64,000 nt of DNA from Balneolaceae bacterium (GCA_017795005.1 CP051242.1:2070976-2134975), one strand, 5' to 3'. Numbered from the stretch's first letter, positions 46,381-55,392 are shown. Numbers and translations are program-made. The notes: generated by a model not told the origin, from the letters alone.

Positions 46381-47412
46381 TTACTCAATATCACCTTCAA
46401 AGTATTCGATTGCTCTTTTTAATGATGATTCCCGTCCTTTAGTCTTCTCAGCAATACTTGATTGTATCCGGTCCTGAAATGCTCTAGCAGCATCATAACC
46501 ATAATGTTTTAATAAATGGTTCATGGCAATTACTTCTGCAATTACCGTAATATTTTTACCAGGAGTAATAGGAAGGGTGATATAGGGAATTTCGAGATTC
46601 ATAATGTTAACAGTATCGTGATCTAATCCTGTGCGGTTTACTTCATCAGTATCATCCCATAAAGTAAGTTCAACAACCACTTCAAGACGTTTTTGATATC
46701 GAACAGATCTGATACCAAACATGGACATTACATCCACGATACCCAATCCTCGGATTTCCATGAAATGTTTACTCATTTCTGTAGCTGATGCCATTAATAC
46801 ACTACTTTTTTGTGTAAGCATAACTACATCATCCGCAACCAATCGATGACCTCTTTCTACGAGATCGAGAGCTACTTCACTTTTTCCAATACCTGATTTA
46901 CCAGCTATTAGTATTCCGATCCCATATACATCTACCATAGCTCCGTGAACCATAGTTTGAAGGGCAAATTGATCATCCAGAAAATCCCTTAGTAGAAACA
47001 TGAAACGGGTAGTTTCATATGGAGTCATATAAACTGGGATTCCAACTTCTTCTGCCAGATCCAGCAAATACTGAGGAAGGTTATTCCCATCAGTAAGGAA
47101 AATAACGGGAATCTGATACTGGGTTAAATTCCCAAATGCTTTTATTTGTTTTTCTTTAGAAAGATGTTCCAGGTATTGAGTTTCAGTATTTCCAATTACC
47201 TGAATCCGTTGATAAGTAAAAAGTTCCAGATACCCTGTTAGCGCTAATCCGGGTCGGTTTAAATCAGCTTCAGTAACGAATCGGTGATCGCCACAATCAC
47301 CTGCTGCACAAGCTACTAGATTTATGTGTACTCGTTCTTTTAGCCGTTTTACAAGATAGCTTACGCTTATCTTCTCTTTAATGGGAATAGCTGGTTGTGG
47401 AGTAAATGGCAT
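46381..47412 (-). CDS. hprK: HPr kinase/phosphorylase
   Basis: 343 residues. N-terminal HprK domain, then the kinase domain with Walker A AGKSGIGKSEVALDLVERGH, the VADD segment, and the family signature EIRGLGIVDVMSMFG. Phosphorylates Ser46 of HPr. In organisms without a full sugar PTS its role is regulatory and poorly known. It begins 6 bp downstream of the hpf gene, so the two are co-transcribed. Confidence 0.95.
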   Translation of the reverse strand: MPFTPQPAIPIKEKISVSYLVKRLKERVHINLVACAAGDCGDHRFVTEADLNRPGLALTGYLELFTYQRIQVIGNTETQYLEHLSKEKQIKAFGNLTQYQIPVIFLTDGNNLPQYLLDLAEEVGIPVYMTPYETTRFMFLLRDFLDDQFALQTMVHGAMVDVYGIGILIAGKSGIGKSEVALDLVERGHRLVADDVVMLTQKSSVLMASATEMSKHFMEIRGLGIVDVMSMFGIRSVRYQKRLEVVVELTLWDDTDEVNRTGLDHDTVNIMNLEIPYITLPITPGKNITVIAEVIAMNHLLKHYGYDAARAFQDRIQSSIAEKTKGRESSLKRAIEYFEGDIE

Positions 47413-47418
47413 GGCGAA

Positions 47419-47718
47419 TTAATGAGTGGTGAATTTCTTTTCCTTATAACGCTTAAGCTGCCGAGAAAGGTTTTCAACTGCTGATAAAACTGCTTGTTCA
47501 TACTTTGGGGCAGTCTCGGTAGCGGTTAACGTCTTATTAGGTATCTGAATAATAATTTCTGCTTTTTGTGGATTATCATTATCTGCATGAGGTTCTAATA
47601 TGATACTGCAACTTACTATCCGGTCATAAAACTGTTGGAGTTTTGTTACAGCATCTTCGCTATAGGCTTTAAGGTTTGCGCTTGCGTCAAAGTGGCGTGC
47701 TGTAAATCTGATGTTCAT
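47419..47718 (-). CDS. hpf: Ribosome hibernation promoting factor (short HPF/YfiA)
   Basis: 99 residues, the short form: MNIRFTARHFDASANLKAYSED (quoted in part) and the basic C-terminal helix (LSRQLKRYKEKK) are typical. Binds the 30S subunit in stationary phase. It lies between the Xer recombinase (22 bp) and hprK (6 bp) genes in one operon. Confidence 0.94.
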   Translation of the reverse strand: MNIRFTARHFDASANLKAYSEDAVTKLQQFYDRIVSCSIILEPHADNDNPQKAEIIIQIPNKTLTATETAPKYEQAVLSAVENLSRQLKRYKEKKFTTH

Positions 47719-47739
47719 AGTCTGTAGTCTTTTTAAATT

Positions 47740-48657
47740 TTATGATTTTGCTCTTGGATGTGCTTGTTCGTACACATTTTTTAGTCGTTCTACACTTGTA
47801 TGTGTGTAAACCTGGGTGGCCGCTAAATTAGCATGGCCTAAAAACTCTTTAATTAAACGAATATCGGCTCCATTATTCAACATGTGAGTTGCAAAACTAT
47901 GTCTTAATACATGTGGACTTTTCTGAGTGACCTCACTTTCTCTGGTTAAATATTTTTCAACCATATATCTGACCGCTCTAACATAAGCTCGTTGTCCACT
48001 TGCTGCAAGAAATAGAGCTTTTCGTGCATCTGAGTCTGTTCTTGAACCATAGAGTTCAACTCGTTTTTTTATGAAGCTCTGAAGAATATCTTTAGCAGTA
48101 TTCCCTAAGGGCACTATTCGTTCTTTATTACCTTTTCCTCTAACCGTTATCTGACCTGATCGTAAATCCACATCAGTTAGGTTTAACCCAACTAATTCGC
48201 TTACTCTTATTCCGGTTCCATAAAATACCTCAAGAATAGCCCGATCCTGAAGTCCACGAGTGGTTTCAATATTTACATTATCCAGCATTCGCTCCATATC
48301 TTCTGAGGTTACTGTTTTGGGGAGCGTTTTTTCTTTCTTTGGTACAACGAGCAGATGCGCAGGGTTTTTTGTGATGTACTCACGCTTAAAAGCATATTTA
48401 AAAAAGGAGCGAAGCGCAGCAACTTTACGTGCAATCGAACTTTTCGAAAGACCTGAATCTGAAAGTTCTCCCAACCAAAGACGAATAGTTAATCTGGTGA
48501 TGTATTGTACATCCACTTGATCTGGGGCGCATTCGAATTGAGAAGCGCAAAAATCAAGAAAAGTAGTTAAATCGTTTTCATACGAAATAATAGTATAAGG
48601 AGAGGAATTACGTTCAACCTGAAGATATTTCAGATATTTCTCGATCAGTTTTTTCAT
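47740..48657 (-). CDS. Tyrosine recombinase XerC/XerD
   Basis: 305 residues from ATG 48657 (MKKLIEKYLKYLQVERNSS); a TTG three codons upstream is less likely. N-terminal SAM-like core-binding domain (~1-90) and catalytic domain with Arg in YGTGIRVSELVGL, Lys in RGKGNKERIVPLG, HVLRHSFATHML (His, Arg), LGHANLAATQVYTH (His and nucleophile Tyr). Length and the operon with hpf/hprK fit a chromosomal Xer for dimer resolution, not a phage integrase. XerC versus XerD is not decided. Confidence 0.94.
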   Translation of the reverse strand: MKKLIEKYLKYLQVERNSSPYTIISYENDLTTFLDFCASQFECAPDQVDVQYITRLTIRLWLGELSDSGLSKSSIARKVAALRSFFKYAFKREYITKNPAHLLVVPKKEKTLPKTVTSEDMERMLDNVNIETTRGLQDRAILEVFYGTGIRVSELVGLNLTDVDLRSGQITVRGKGNKERIVPLGNTAKDILQSFIKKRVELYGSRTDSDARKALFLAASGQRAYVRAVRYMVEKYLTRESEVTQKSPHVLRHSFATHMLNNGADIRLIKEFLGHANLAATQVYTHTSVERLKNVYEQAHPRAKS

Positions 48658-48719
48658 CAACCGCAATATGTTTAACTGGCAAACAAAATGAAACCGGTCG
48701 CTAAGAAATTTTAAGGCTT

Positions 48720-49871
48720 TTAAACTTCACGACCTTTCCAGGAAGATTTAATACCAAAGATCTTATTGAAGATTGAAACTAACCCCAATATCTGGAACCA
48801 AAGTACCGAAATAGGGTGTAGAAAGGAGTAAATCAAGTTTACCTTGAAAAGTTTGTGTATCGCTATTTTTTGAACCAGTATTATTAGGATAATTACTCCA
48901 GAAAGGAGAGTTGTTACTAAGTCATTTTCTACAATTCCAATAACCAGAGTAATAAATGGAAGTATATATACAACAATGTGTAGAATTCCCATACAAACGA
49001 ACTCAAACATATTTGTAAATCCATTCAAAAAGTTTTTCTTAAAACCATTCCAGATTTCAGAATGTGAGTTATACATTCTGCAATAAACGGTATTAACACC
49101 ATGAAACATCTGGAAGAGAAACCCGGATGTTTTAATATTCCTGGCAAGTTCCATGTCTTCTACAACTTCATTCTTTACCGATTTGTGACCACCAATTTGA
49201 TCGTATGCTGACCTTCGAAAAGCTAAAAACTGACCACAACCAGCAATAAATTTATCGGACAATTTTGGAATAAAGAAAGATGGCATCCATCGGGGATGGC
49301 GCTCTACATAAATTGCCGGGAGCAGCGTAAACAGAGCAAAATTAAACATCGGTACGATCATATTTTCCCAAAATGATTTAAGCTCCTGTTGTGGCCATAC
49401 AGTAATAGCATCTTTGTACTTCAATCTTGAAACTGTTTTTGTAAGTACATCCGGTTCCAGCCAAACATCTGCATCAATAAAAATCAGTATTTGACCTCCG
49501 GCTTCCTCAGAAAGTTGATGACAAGCCCATGGTTTACCCAGCCAATCATCGGGTTTCGGTTCTCCTTTTATGCGTTTTAGATTGGTAATTATATCTGATA
49601 ATTGGCTAAGAATTTCGGTAGTTCTGTCGGTGGAGTTGTCATCCAGAACTAACACTTCAAATGAAGGATAATCTTGCTTTAAGGCATTTGTTACACAACG
49701 TTCAATTACGTCTTCTTCATTTCGAGCTGGTATACAAATACTCACAAACGGGGCATTCTGCTCAATTTCAAATTCAACAGATTTAAGTGATTTAAACTCA
49801 TATAAATTCCGTATCAATACCACCGAAGTGGCTAATAACAAGAGTAGTACAAAACTGAGGATGTAAATCAT
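48720..49871 (-). CDS. Membrane GT2 glycosyltransferase, probable carotenoid glycosyltransferase (CruC-like)
   Basis: 383 residues from ATG 49871, which puts a membrane helix (MIYILSFVLLLLLATSVVLI, quoted whole) at the N-terminus; three or four helices follow at ~275-350. GT-A motifs: CIPARNEEDVIERCV, LDDNSTDRT, FIDADVW, GCGQFLAFRRSAY and VVEDMELARNIK. Sequence order and topology match the CrtQ/CruC type that glycosylates the hydroxyl of carotenoids. Its divergent neighbour is a CrtC-like hydratase that makes such a hydroxyl, and an acyltransferase gene follows that. A sterol or hopanoid acceptor is the alternative. Confidence 0.8.
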   Translation of the reverse strand: MIYILSFVLLLLLATSVVLIRNLYEFKSLKSVEFEIEQNAPFVSICIPARNEEDVIERCVTNALKQDYPSFEVLVLDDNSTDRTTEILSQLSDIITNLKRIKGEPKPDDWLGKPWACHQLSEEAGGQILIFIDADVWLEPDVLTKTVSRLKYKDAITVWPQQELKSFWENMIVPMFNFALFTLLPAIYVERHPRWMPSFFIPKLSDKFIAGCGQFLAFRRSAYDQIGGHKSVKNEVVEDMELARNIKTSGFLFQMFHGVNTVYCRMYNSHSEIWNGFKKNFLNGFTNMFEFVCMGILHIVVYILPFITLVIGIVENDLVTTLLSGVIILIILVQKIAIHKLFKVNLIYSFLHPISVLWFQILGLVSIFNKIFGIKSSWKGREV

Positions 49872-49931
49872 ATTGAACGAAGGTAGTAAACCAACAGTTG
49901 ACGGACACAATAAGTAACCGTTTATTTGTGT

Positions 49932-50999
49932 ATGAACATTTCAACTAAACTCAACGACGAGCATTTTGATCCCGAAAAACCTCCAAAAGGTTATGAGTGG
50001 TGGTATTTTGATGCAATAAGTCTGGACAAAAAATGGAGTTTGGTGGTTATTTTCTTTCAGGGAAATCCATTTTCACCCGAATATATCAAGGCTGGGGCGG
50101 ATGCTCTACCGAATGATTTTCCTGCAATCAGCATATCCGTTTATAAAAATGGTAAACCGGAATACTACAGCTTTATTGAATATCAGGAAGGTCGGTTTCA
50201 TTGGAATGATAAAGACGAGTCCTGTTCAATTGGGAGTAATTTTTTTAAAAGATCAATTAATGGAAACGAGTTAGTATATGAATTACTGCTAGCTCAAACT
50301 CTGGAGTCAGGTCATTCTATTAATGCCAAGCTTAAATTCTCTTCACCAGTTCTTCCAGAAGATTCGATTGAACATCAATCTACTGAAGAGAAGCATTTCT
50401 GGAATTTGCTGCAGCCTCATGCTCAGGTTAATGGTTCAATTTCCTTAAAAGGGAAAAGAAACGATTTCAACGTGCTTTTTAGCGGAACGGGATATCATGA
50501 TCATAATACCGGATATGAACCTATGAAGGAAAGTTTTGACGATTGGTATTGGGGCAGATTTCATTTCAAAGATTCAACATTAATTTATTATGTGATGAAT
50601 CAGTTAGATGGTGGAAAACAGCATGAAGCATGGTTAATTTCAAATCAATCCGGAGAAGTAATGGATACTTTTAGCGAAATCAAATCCGGCTACTTTGAGA
50701 AGAACCGTTTTGGATTGAATTCAGCCAGAAAGATTGAATTGAAATCGCTCAAAGCACACGCTACCATTCAATTAAGTTCTCTGGTGGATAATGGACCTTT
50801 TTATCAACGTTTTTTAAGTGATTGTGTGATGCAATATGAGGGTAAGACTACAGCTGGGGTAGGAATCTCTGAGTACATCAAGCCTGCTCAGATTTATGAA
50901 GAGAAATACTGGTGGATGGTTAGAATGCGATTACGATTTTTAGCTCAAAAACCGCATTGGGTGCAGAGATCGAAGATGTTTTATGAGTGGACCTGGTAG
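49932..50999 (+). CDS. crtC: Carotenoid 1,2-hydratase (CrtC-like)
   Basis: 355 residues from ATG 49932 (a TTG two codons earlier is possible). The CrtC features are clear: GYEWWYFDA near the start, GTGYHDHNTGYEPM in the middle, DDWYWGRFHF, and a C-terminal RMRLRFLAQKPHW. The enzyme adds water across the C1-C2 end of acyclic carotenoids to give a tertiary alcohol. Lipocalin-like fold, no membrane helix. Divergent from the GT2 gene with 60 bp between starts, which share a promoter region. Confidence 0.88.
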   Translation: MNISTKLNDEHFDPEKPPKGYEWWYFDAISLDKKWSLVVIFFQGNPFSPEYIKAGADALPNDFPAISISVYKNGKPEYYSFIEYQEGRFHWNDKDESCSIGSNFFKRSINGNELVYELLLAQTLESGHSINAKLKFSSPVLPEDSIEHQSTEEKHFWNLLQPHAQVNGSISLKGKRNDFNVLFSGTGYHDHNTGYEPMKESFDDWYWGRFHFKDSTLIYYVMNQLDGGKQHEAWLISNQSGEVMDTFSEIKSGYFEKNRFGLNSARKIELKSLKAHATIQLSSLVDNGPFYQRFLSDCVMQYEGKTTAGVGISEYIKPAQIYEEKYWWMVRMRLRFLAQKPHWVQRSKMFYEWTW

Positions 51000-51010
51000 G
51001 TTTGTTATTA

Positions 51011-51135
51011 GTTAATGGTTAATGGTTATTCGTTGAATTGATTACCTCCGATTTAATTTTAGCTAAAAGATCTTGTACCAATTTTTCGAACCTTGTGTTT
51101 AAGTCACTATTAACCATTAACGAATAACCATTAAC
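51011..51135. repeat. Inverted repeat of the 'GGTTATTCGTT' type overlapping the acyltransferase 3' end
   Basis: Left arm 51011-51039 contains GGTTAATGGTTATTCGTT; right arm 51109-51135 reads ATTAACCATTAACGAATAACC and on. They are inverted copies separated by ~70 bp. The right arm lies inside the coding sequence of the acyltransferase and the left arm contains its stop codon. Related to the hairpin at 10.1 kb. Confidence 0.75.
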
Positions 51136-51717
51136 TACATCACCAATAGAAATATATAAATCCGGTTTGTTTGATCTTGAATAATCGATATAGAAAGCGA
51201 CTGGAACAAAATCCACATCATCCATTTTTTTGAAAAGCCACGAAAGTCCTTCTTTAAATTCAGGTTTTGAATCTGATACTGGTGTCAATTTTCCTTCTGG
51301 GTATATAAACAGAGAGGCATTTTCCCTTTTCATCGATTCTACTGCGTATCGAAGTGATTTAATAGAAGAGCGGGGGTTGTCAAGATTGATTGAAAAAGCC
51401 CCGATCCTGGAAAAGAATGGGTATTGTTTCATTTGTTTGTCTTCCATCAGAGCACGCGCTTTTTGCTTAAATAGTGTTCTGTTAAGATATAAAGGAAGAA
51501 GTCCGTCCCACCAATAATTGTGATTGATAAAGTAAACGGTTCTGGAATTTTCGTTTGGAATGTATTCCTGTTTAATAATCACTTTTCTGAATCTTATCCA
51601 AATGATAAACCGGGTATACCAGTCGAAAAACCAGATAATGAATTTAGATTCTTTTGCAGGTATAAATTCCAAAATACTTTTTTTAGTGATGATAGGGCTT
51701 AGCGTCTTATCTTCCAA
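51019..51717 (-). CDS. PlsC-like acyltransferase, probable carotenoid glycoside acyltransferase (CruD-like)
   Basis: 232 residues. The lysophospholipid acyltransferase motifs are present: H-x4-D in INHNYWWDGLL, and the PEG motif in LFIYPEGKL. In the context of CrtC and CruC-like genes it most likely acylates the sugar of a carotenoid glycoside, as CruD does in Chlorobi. The only starts are TTG (51717, or 51672 fifteen codons later). The first is just 2 bp from the divergent ATG at 51720. The C-terminal ~35 residues (YSLMVNSD ... INSTNNH) are encoded partly by a dispersed repeat. Confidence 0.8.
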   Translation of the reverse strand: MEDKTLSPIITKKSILEFIPAKESKFIIWFFDWYTRFIIWIRFRKVIIKQEYIPNENSRTVYFINHNYWWDGLLPLYLNRTLFKQKARALMEDKQMKQYPFFSRIGAFSINLDNPRSSIKSLRYAVESMKRENASLFIYPEGKLTPVSDSKPEFKEGLSWLFKKMDDVDFVPVAFYIDYSRSNKPDLYISIGDVVNGYSLMVNSDLNTRFEKLVQDLLAKIKSEVINSTNNH

Positions 51718-51719
51718 TC

Positions 51720-52379
51720 ATGAAAAAGCACAGAGGAAAGCCCGTCGTTCCAATTACGGATGCAAATATCGACTCTTATTCAGAAGAACATACGACTCCT
51801 GAATCTGATGAAATAGTGCACTTAATGAAATCCAGTGATGCTCAGCTTCAATACATTGATATGCTGAGTGGAAGATTGGTTGGACAGTTACTTAAAATAC
51901 TTATCCAAATATCGGGCGCTAAGCGAATACTTGAAATAGGAACGTTTACAGGGTATTCTGCCATAATGATGGCTGAAGCTTTGCCGGAAGATGGAGAAGT
52001 GGTCACTCTGGAGATGAATTTGAAGTATCAGGAAATCGCTCAGAAGCATTTTAATGAGTCTGAAGTAGGTAGTAAAATTTCTCTTATTAAAGGAAATGCA
52101 CAACAAACCATAGATGAACTGGAGGGAAAATTTGATCTGGTATACCTGGATGGAGATAAGCTCAGGTATCATTTTTATTTCGAGAAAGTTCTTCCGAAAC
52201 TCAAAAAAGGCGGGTTAATCATTGCAGACAATGTTCTTTGGGATGGTACAGTATTAAATCCGGAAGATCAAAAAGCTAAAGCGATAGCCGACTTTAATAA
52301 ATTTGTTTCAGAGGATGATCGGGTAGAGCAAGTGCTTTTACCAATCCGCGATGGAGTAAATGTGATCAGGAAGTTGTAG
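51720..52379 (+). CDS. SAM-dependent O-methyltransferase (caffeoyl-CoA/catechol type)
   Basis: 219 residues. Class I Rossmann fold with RILEIGTFTGYSAIMMAEAL (motif I, 20 residues), GEVVTLEMN, FDLVYLDGDKLRYHFYFE and LIIADNVLWDGTVLNP (metal-binding DN), the plan of the COG4122 Mg-dependent O-methyltransferases. Substrate unknown; because it sits beside the carotenoid genes, a pigment hydroxyl is one option. The N-terminal 35 residues are an extension. Start codon 2 bp from the divergent acyltransferase start. Confidence 0.88.
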   Translation: MKKHRGKPVVPITDANIDSYSEEHTTPESDEIVHLMKSSDAQLQYIDMLSGRLVGQLLKILIQISGAKRILEIGTFTGYSAIMMAEALPEDGEVVTLEMNLKYQEIAQKHFNESEVGSKISLIKGNAQQTIDELEGKFDLVYLDGDKLRYHFYFEKVLPKLKKGGLIIADNVLWDGTVLNPEDQKAKAIADFNKFVSEDDRVEQVLLPIRDGVNVIRKL

Positions 52380-52605
52380 TTGGGAAGAATAGTCTTTCTG
52401 AGGCTACTTCCGAAGGATTTTAGCGAATGTCCGCTTGATTCTTTGCTTTTACACAGAATATCCAAAAAAAAATCTGTGTTAAGTCATCCTGAACTCGTTT
52501 CAGGATCTTAGGAAAAGGCTTTGATGTACTTATCTAGCTAAAAAGCCCCATTGATAAAGCACAAAGATCCCGGATCAAGTCCGGGATGACCTAAACAAAA
52601 AAAGT
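52380..52605. repeat. Intergenic palindromic repeats
   Basis: Contains TCTGAGGCTACTTCCGAAGG (related to the repeat at 55.67 kb), GTCATCCTGAACTCG-TTTCAGGATC, and GATCCCGGATCAAGTCCGGG-ATGAC, the ends of a GTCATCC...GGATGAC inverted repeat of ~115 bp (52484-52591). No coding sequence seen. Confidence 0.7.
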
Positions 52606-52611
52606 AAAGCG

Positions 52612-52827
52612 TTAAGACTCAGCTTCCTCAGTCTTACATGTACTCAATCCAAAAGGCATGTAAAGGGGACAGGTGCTAACCAGGCTAGTCAATACAAATA
52701 CAGCAGCGAGTACCAGTAAAACAATAGCAACAGTTCCGGAAATAACTTCCATAAAGTATAATACTGCCACAGTAACAGCTAGTAATAAACGAATAATTCG
52801 ATCCGCAGAGCCCATGTTCTTTTTCAT
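52612..52827 (-). CDS. Small DUF2892-family (YgaP-like) membrane protein
   Basis: 71 residues: KKNMGSADRIIRLLLAVTVAV start and STCPLYMPFGLSTCKTEE end, two membrane helices, and two conserved cysteines typical of DUF2892. Last gene after copA and a 33-codon ORF on the same strand, suggesting a role in metal or sulfur stress, though none is proven. Confidence 0.85.
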   Translation of the reverse strand: MKKNMGSADRIIRLLLAVTVAVLYFMEVISGTVAIVLLVLAAVFVLTSLVSTCPLYMPFGLSTCKTEEAES

Positions 52828-52838
52828 AATAACCTCTT

Positions 52839-52940
52839 TTAATTAGTGAAATATTGCACCAGCAAAACAATACCTGTGACTATTCCAATGCACAGAATAC
52901 ATACTCCAATTAACCTGAATGCCTTTTGTTTTGTGGTCAT
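52839..52940 (-). CDS. 33-residue single-helix membrane protein
   Basis: Reading from ATG 52940: MTTKQKAFRLIGVCILCIGI..., ending LLVQYFTN. One hydrophobic helix with two cysteines three residues apart (VCILC). It lies 49 bp after copA and 11 bp before the DUF2892 gene with a purine-rich AAAAGAGG before the latter, so the three look like an operon. Too short for certainty; small Cys-bearing membrane peptides beside copper ATPases are a known theme. Confidence 0.5.
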   Translation of the reverse strand: MTTKQKAFRLIGVCILCIGIVTGIVLLVQYFTN

Positions 52941-52989
52941 AAGAGAGTGTAACCAAGAATTATGAATTTTCCATAAATGTTATGACAAG

Positions 52990-55392
52990 TTAGATCACTT
53001 TGTTTTTCAATCGAAGTGAATTTGCTATTACTGATACCGAGCTGAAACTCATGGCTAGCGCGGCAATCATTGGAGAAAGCAATATCCCGAATATTGGAAA
53101 AAGCACTCCGGCTGCTACCGGTATTCCTACTGTATTGTAAATAAGGGCGAAGAACAGGTTTTGTTTTATGTTCTTCAGTACTTCTTCACTTAAATGAAAA
53201 GCTTTCACTATCCCATTTAGATCTCCTTTTACAAGCGTAATAGCGGCACTTTCGATGGCGACATCGGTTCCTGTTCCCATAGCTATTCCGATATCAGCCT
53301 GTGCAAGTGCAGGTGCATCATTAGTTCCGTCTCCGGCCATAGCCACTTTTTTCCCTTCTTCCTGAAGTCGTTTTACTTCATTGATTTTATCTTCCGGCAT
53401 ACATTCCGCTTTGAATGAATCCAGTCTGACTTCCTGAGCAACTGCTTTTGCTGTCTGGGGATTGTCACCCGTTAGCATGATTACTTCAATCCCTTTTTCC
53501 TGAAATTCCCGAATCGCCTTTTTACTGCTTTCTTTGATGGAGTCTGAAATCACTACAAAACCTGTTACTGTATCATCAATAGATAACCAGGATACGGTTT
53601 TTCCTTTTTCGAGATATGCTTCAGCTCCTGAATCAGCGGTTTGAACCAGTTTCTTATTTCCTAGTTTGATCGTCATTCCATCAATAAGTCCTTTAATTCC
53701 TTTTCCGGTCACAGATTCGAAATCAGTCGCTTTCTTAGATTCAATCTTCTGTTCTTTTGCATATCCGGTAACCGCTTTTGCAAGAGGATGTTCGCTTTCG
53801 TTGTTTAGGGAAGCTGCAAATTGTAGGATTTGACCGGAATCAAAACCATCGTTCACAGAAATTACTTCTTCAACGGATGGTTTTCCTTCGGTGATAGTCC
53901 CAGTTTTATCTACAATCAAGGTATCAATTTTGTTAAATCCCTCGAGTGCTTCTGCATTTTTGATGAGAATTCCATTCTGAGCTCCTTTTCCAACACCAAC
54001 CATTACCGACATAGGGGTTGCTAGTCCAAGAGCACACGGACAAGCGATTATCAATACCGCTATCGCATTTACTAATGCATACACCTGAGCAGGTTCAGGT
54101 CCCCAAATAGCCCAAATAACCCATGTTAATATTGCAACTATTACAACCGCTGGTACAAAAAAGGAAGAAATTTTATCTGCCAGATTTTGAATAGGCACAC
54201 GGCTATGACTCGCTTTGTTAACCATGTCCACGATTTGTGAAAGTAGGGTTTCATCCCCGACTTTCTCTGCTTTCATAATAAAACTACTGTTTCCGTTTAT
54301 AGTCCCCGAACTCACAGTATAGTCCACAGATTTGTCTACAGGAACTGGTTCTCCGGTAATCATGGATTCATCGATAGAACTCGCGCCTTCAATTATTACA
54401 CCATCTACAGGGATTTTTTCTCCGGGTTTTACTTTCAGATGATCCCCTTTACTAATTTCATCCATATGGATTTCTTCTTCAGAGCCATCTTCATTTACTC
54501 TGATAGCTGTATTAGGAGCCAATTTCATCAGTTCTTTAACAGCGCTGTTCGTTTGAGAATGCGCCTTTGCTTCCAACACCTGGCCTAGTAAGACCAGCGT
54601 TAGAATCACTGTTGCCGACTCAAAATAAAGATGCACTGTTCCGGCATCGGTTTTGAATTGATCAGGGAAAAAATCCGGGAAAATCAATGCGAATACACTA
54701 AAGATCCAGGCAATCCCAGCGCCTATACCTATAAGCGTAAACATGTTAAGGTTCCAGGTTTTAATGGAACGCCATGCCCGCTCAAAAAACATCCATGTGG
54801 CATAAAAAACCACAGGAATAGAAAGTCCGAACTGAATCCAATTCCAGATACCAACATCCATCCATTCATAGATAGGGTTATCAGGAATCATCTCACTCAT
54901 CGCAATAATGAAGATGGGAAGGGTAAAGGCTACTGCGATCCGGAATTTTTTGAGTAGTTCTTTGTATTTCTTTTCTTCAGCAGAAACTTCGTCATCAGAA
55001 TTCGATGATAAACTCACTTCTTCCACTAAATCCATTCCACACACCGGACAATCACCGGGTTGATCATACATTTTATCGCCTTCGCACTGCATCGGACAGT
55101 AAAACTTACCCGTACCTTTCCCTTCTTTTTTTTGATGATGTGAGTGATTATGATGAGAATGATCATGATTTGTTTGCTCATCAGATCTTCGAATGGAATA
55201 TTGTCCGCCGGCCTCCTTTAATGCATCCTGGAACATCGAAATGCTTAGATCAAAACTGGAATCGATTTCAGCGGTTCCTGCCTCTAAATCAACTGATACA
55301 TCATTTACCCCAACTACTTTACTGAGCGCCTGTTCTACATGATGTTTACAGCCACTGCAGCTCATTCCTTGTATGATGTATCTGTGTTTCAT
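52990..55392 (-). CDS. copA: Copper-exporting P1B-type ATPase
   Basis: 800 residues. N-terminal HMA domain with GMSCSGC (Cys12, Cys15), a His-rich linker (HDHSHHNHSHH, ~74-86), a heavy-metal-binding domain with CPMQCEG and CPVCGMDLVEE (~98-126), then the eight-helix P1B core: actuator GEPVPVDKS, membrane CPC in IACPCALGLATP, phosphorylation DKTGTITEGKP, hinge GDGTNDAPALAQADIG. It pumps Cu(I) to the periplasm. The extra HMBD is common in Bacteroidota enzymes. The AraC-HMA gene ~400 bp upstream on the same strand is its likely regulator. Confidence 0.95.
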   Translation of the reverse strand: MKHRYIIQGMSCSGCKHHVEQALSKVVGVNDVSVDLEAGTAEIDSSFDLSISMFQDALKEAGGQYSIRRSDEQTNHDHSHHNHSHHQKKEGKGTGKFYCPMQCEGDKMYDQPGDCPVCGMDLVEEVSLSSNSDDEVSAEEKKYKELLKKFRIAVAFTLPIFIIAMSEMIPDNPIYEWMDVGIWNWIQFGLSIPVVFYATWMFFERAWRSIKTWNLNMFTLIGIGAGIAWIFSVFALIFPDFFPDQFKTDAGTVHLYFESATVILTLVLLGQVLEAKAHSQTNSAVKELMKLAPNTAIRVNEDGSEEEIHMDEISKGDHLKVKPGEKIPVDGVIIEGASSIDESMITGEPVPVDKSVDYTVSSGTINGNSSFIMKAEKVGDETLLSQIVDMVNKASHSRVPIQNLADKISSFFVPAVVIVAILTWVIWAIWGPEPAQVYALVNAIAVLIIACPCALGLATPMSVMVGVGKGAQNGILIKNAEALEGFNKIDTLIVDKTGTITEGKPSVEEVISVNDGFDSGQILQFAASLNNESEHPLAKAVTGYAKEQKIESKKATDFESVTGKGIKGLIDGMTIKLGNKKLVQTADSGAEAYLEKGKTVSWLSIDDTVTGFVVISDSIKESSKKAIREFQEKGIEVIMLTGDNPQTAKAVAQEVRLDSFKAECMPEDKINEVKRLQEEGKKVAMAGDGTNDAPALAQADIGIAMGTGTDVAIESAAITLVKGDLNGIVKAFHLSEEVLKNIKQNLFFALIYNTVGIPVAAGVLFPIFGILLSPMIAALAMSFSSVSVIANSLRLKNKVI

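Noticed and set aside
47740-48657. Xer-like recombinase as a phage or island integrase
   Set aside because: Short length, operon with hpf and hprK, no tRNA or att-like duplication nearby and no phage genes.
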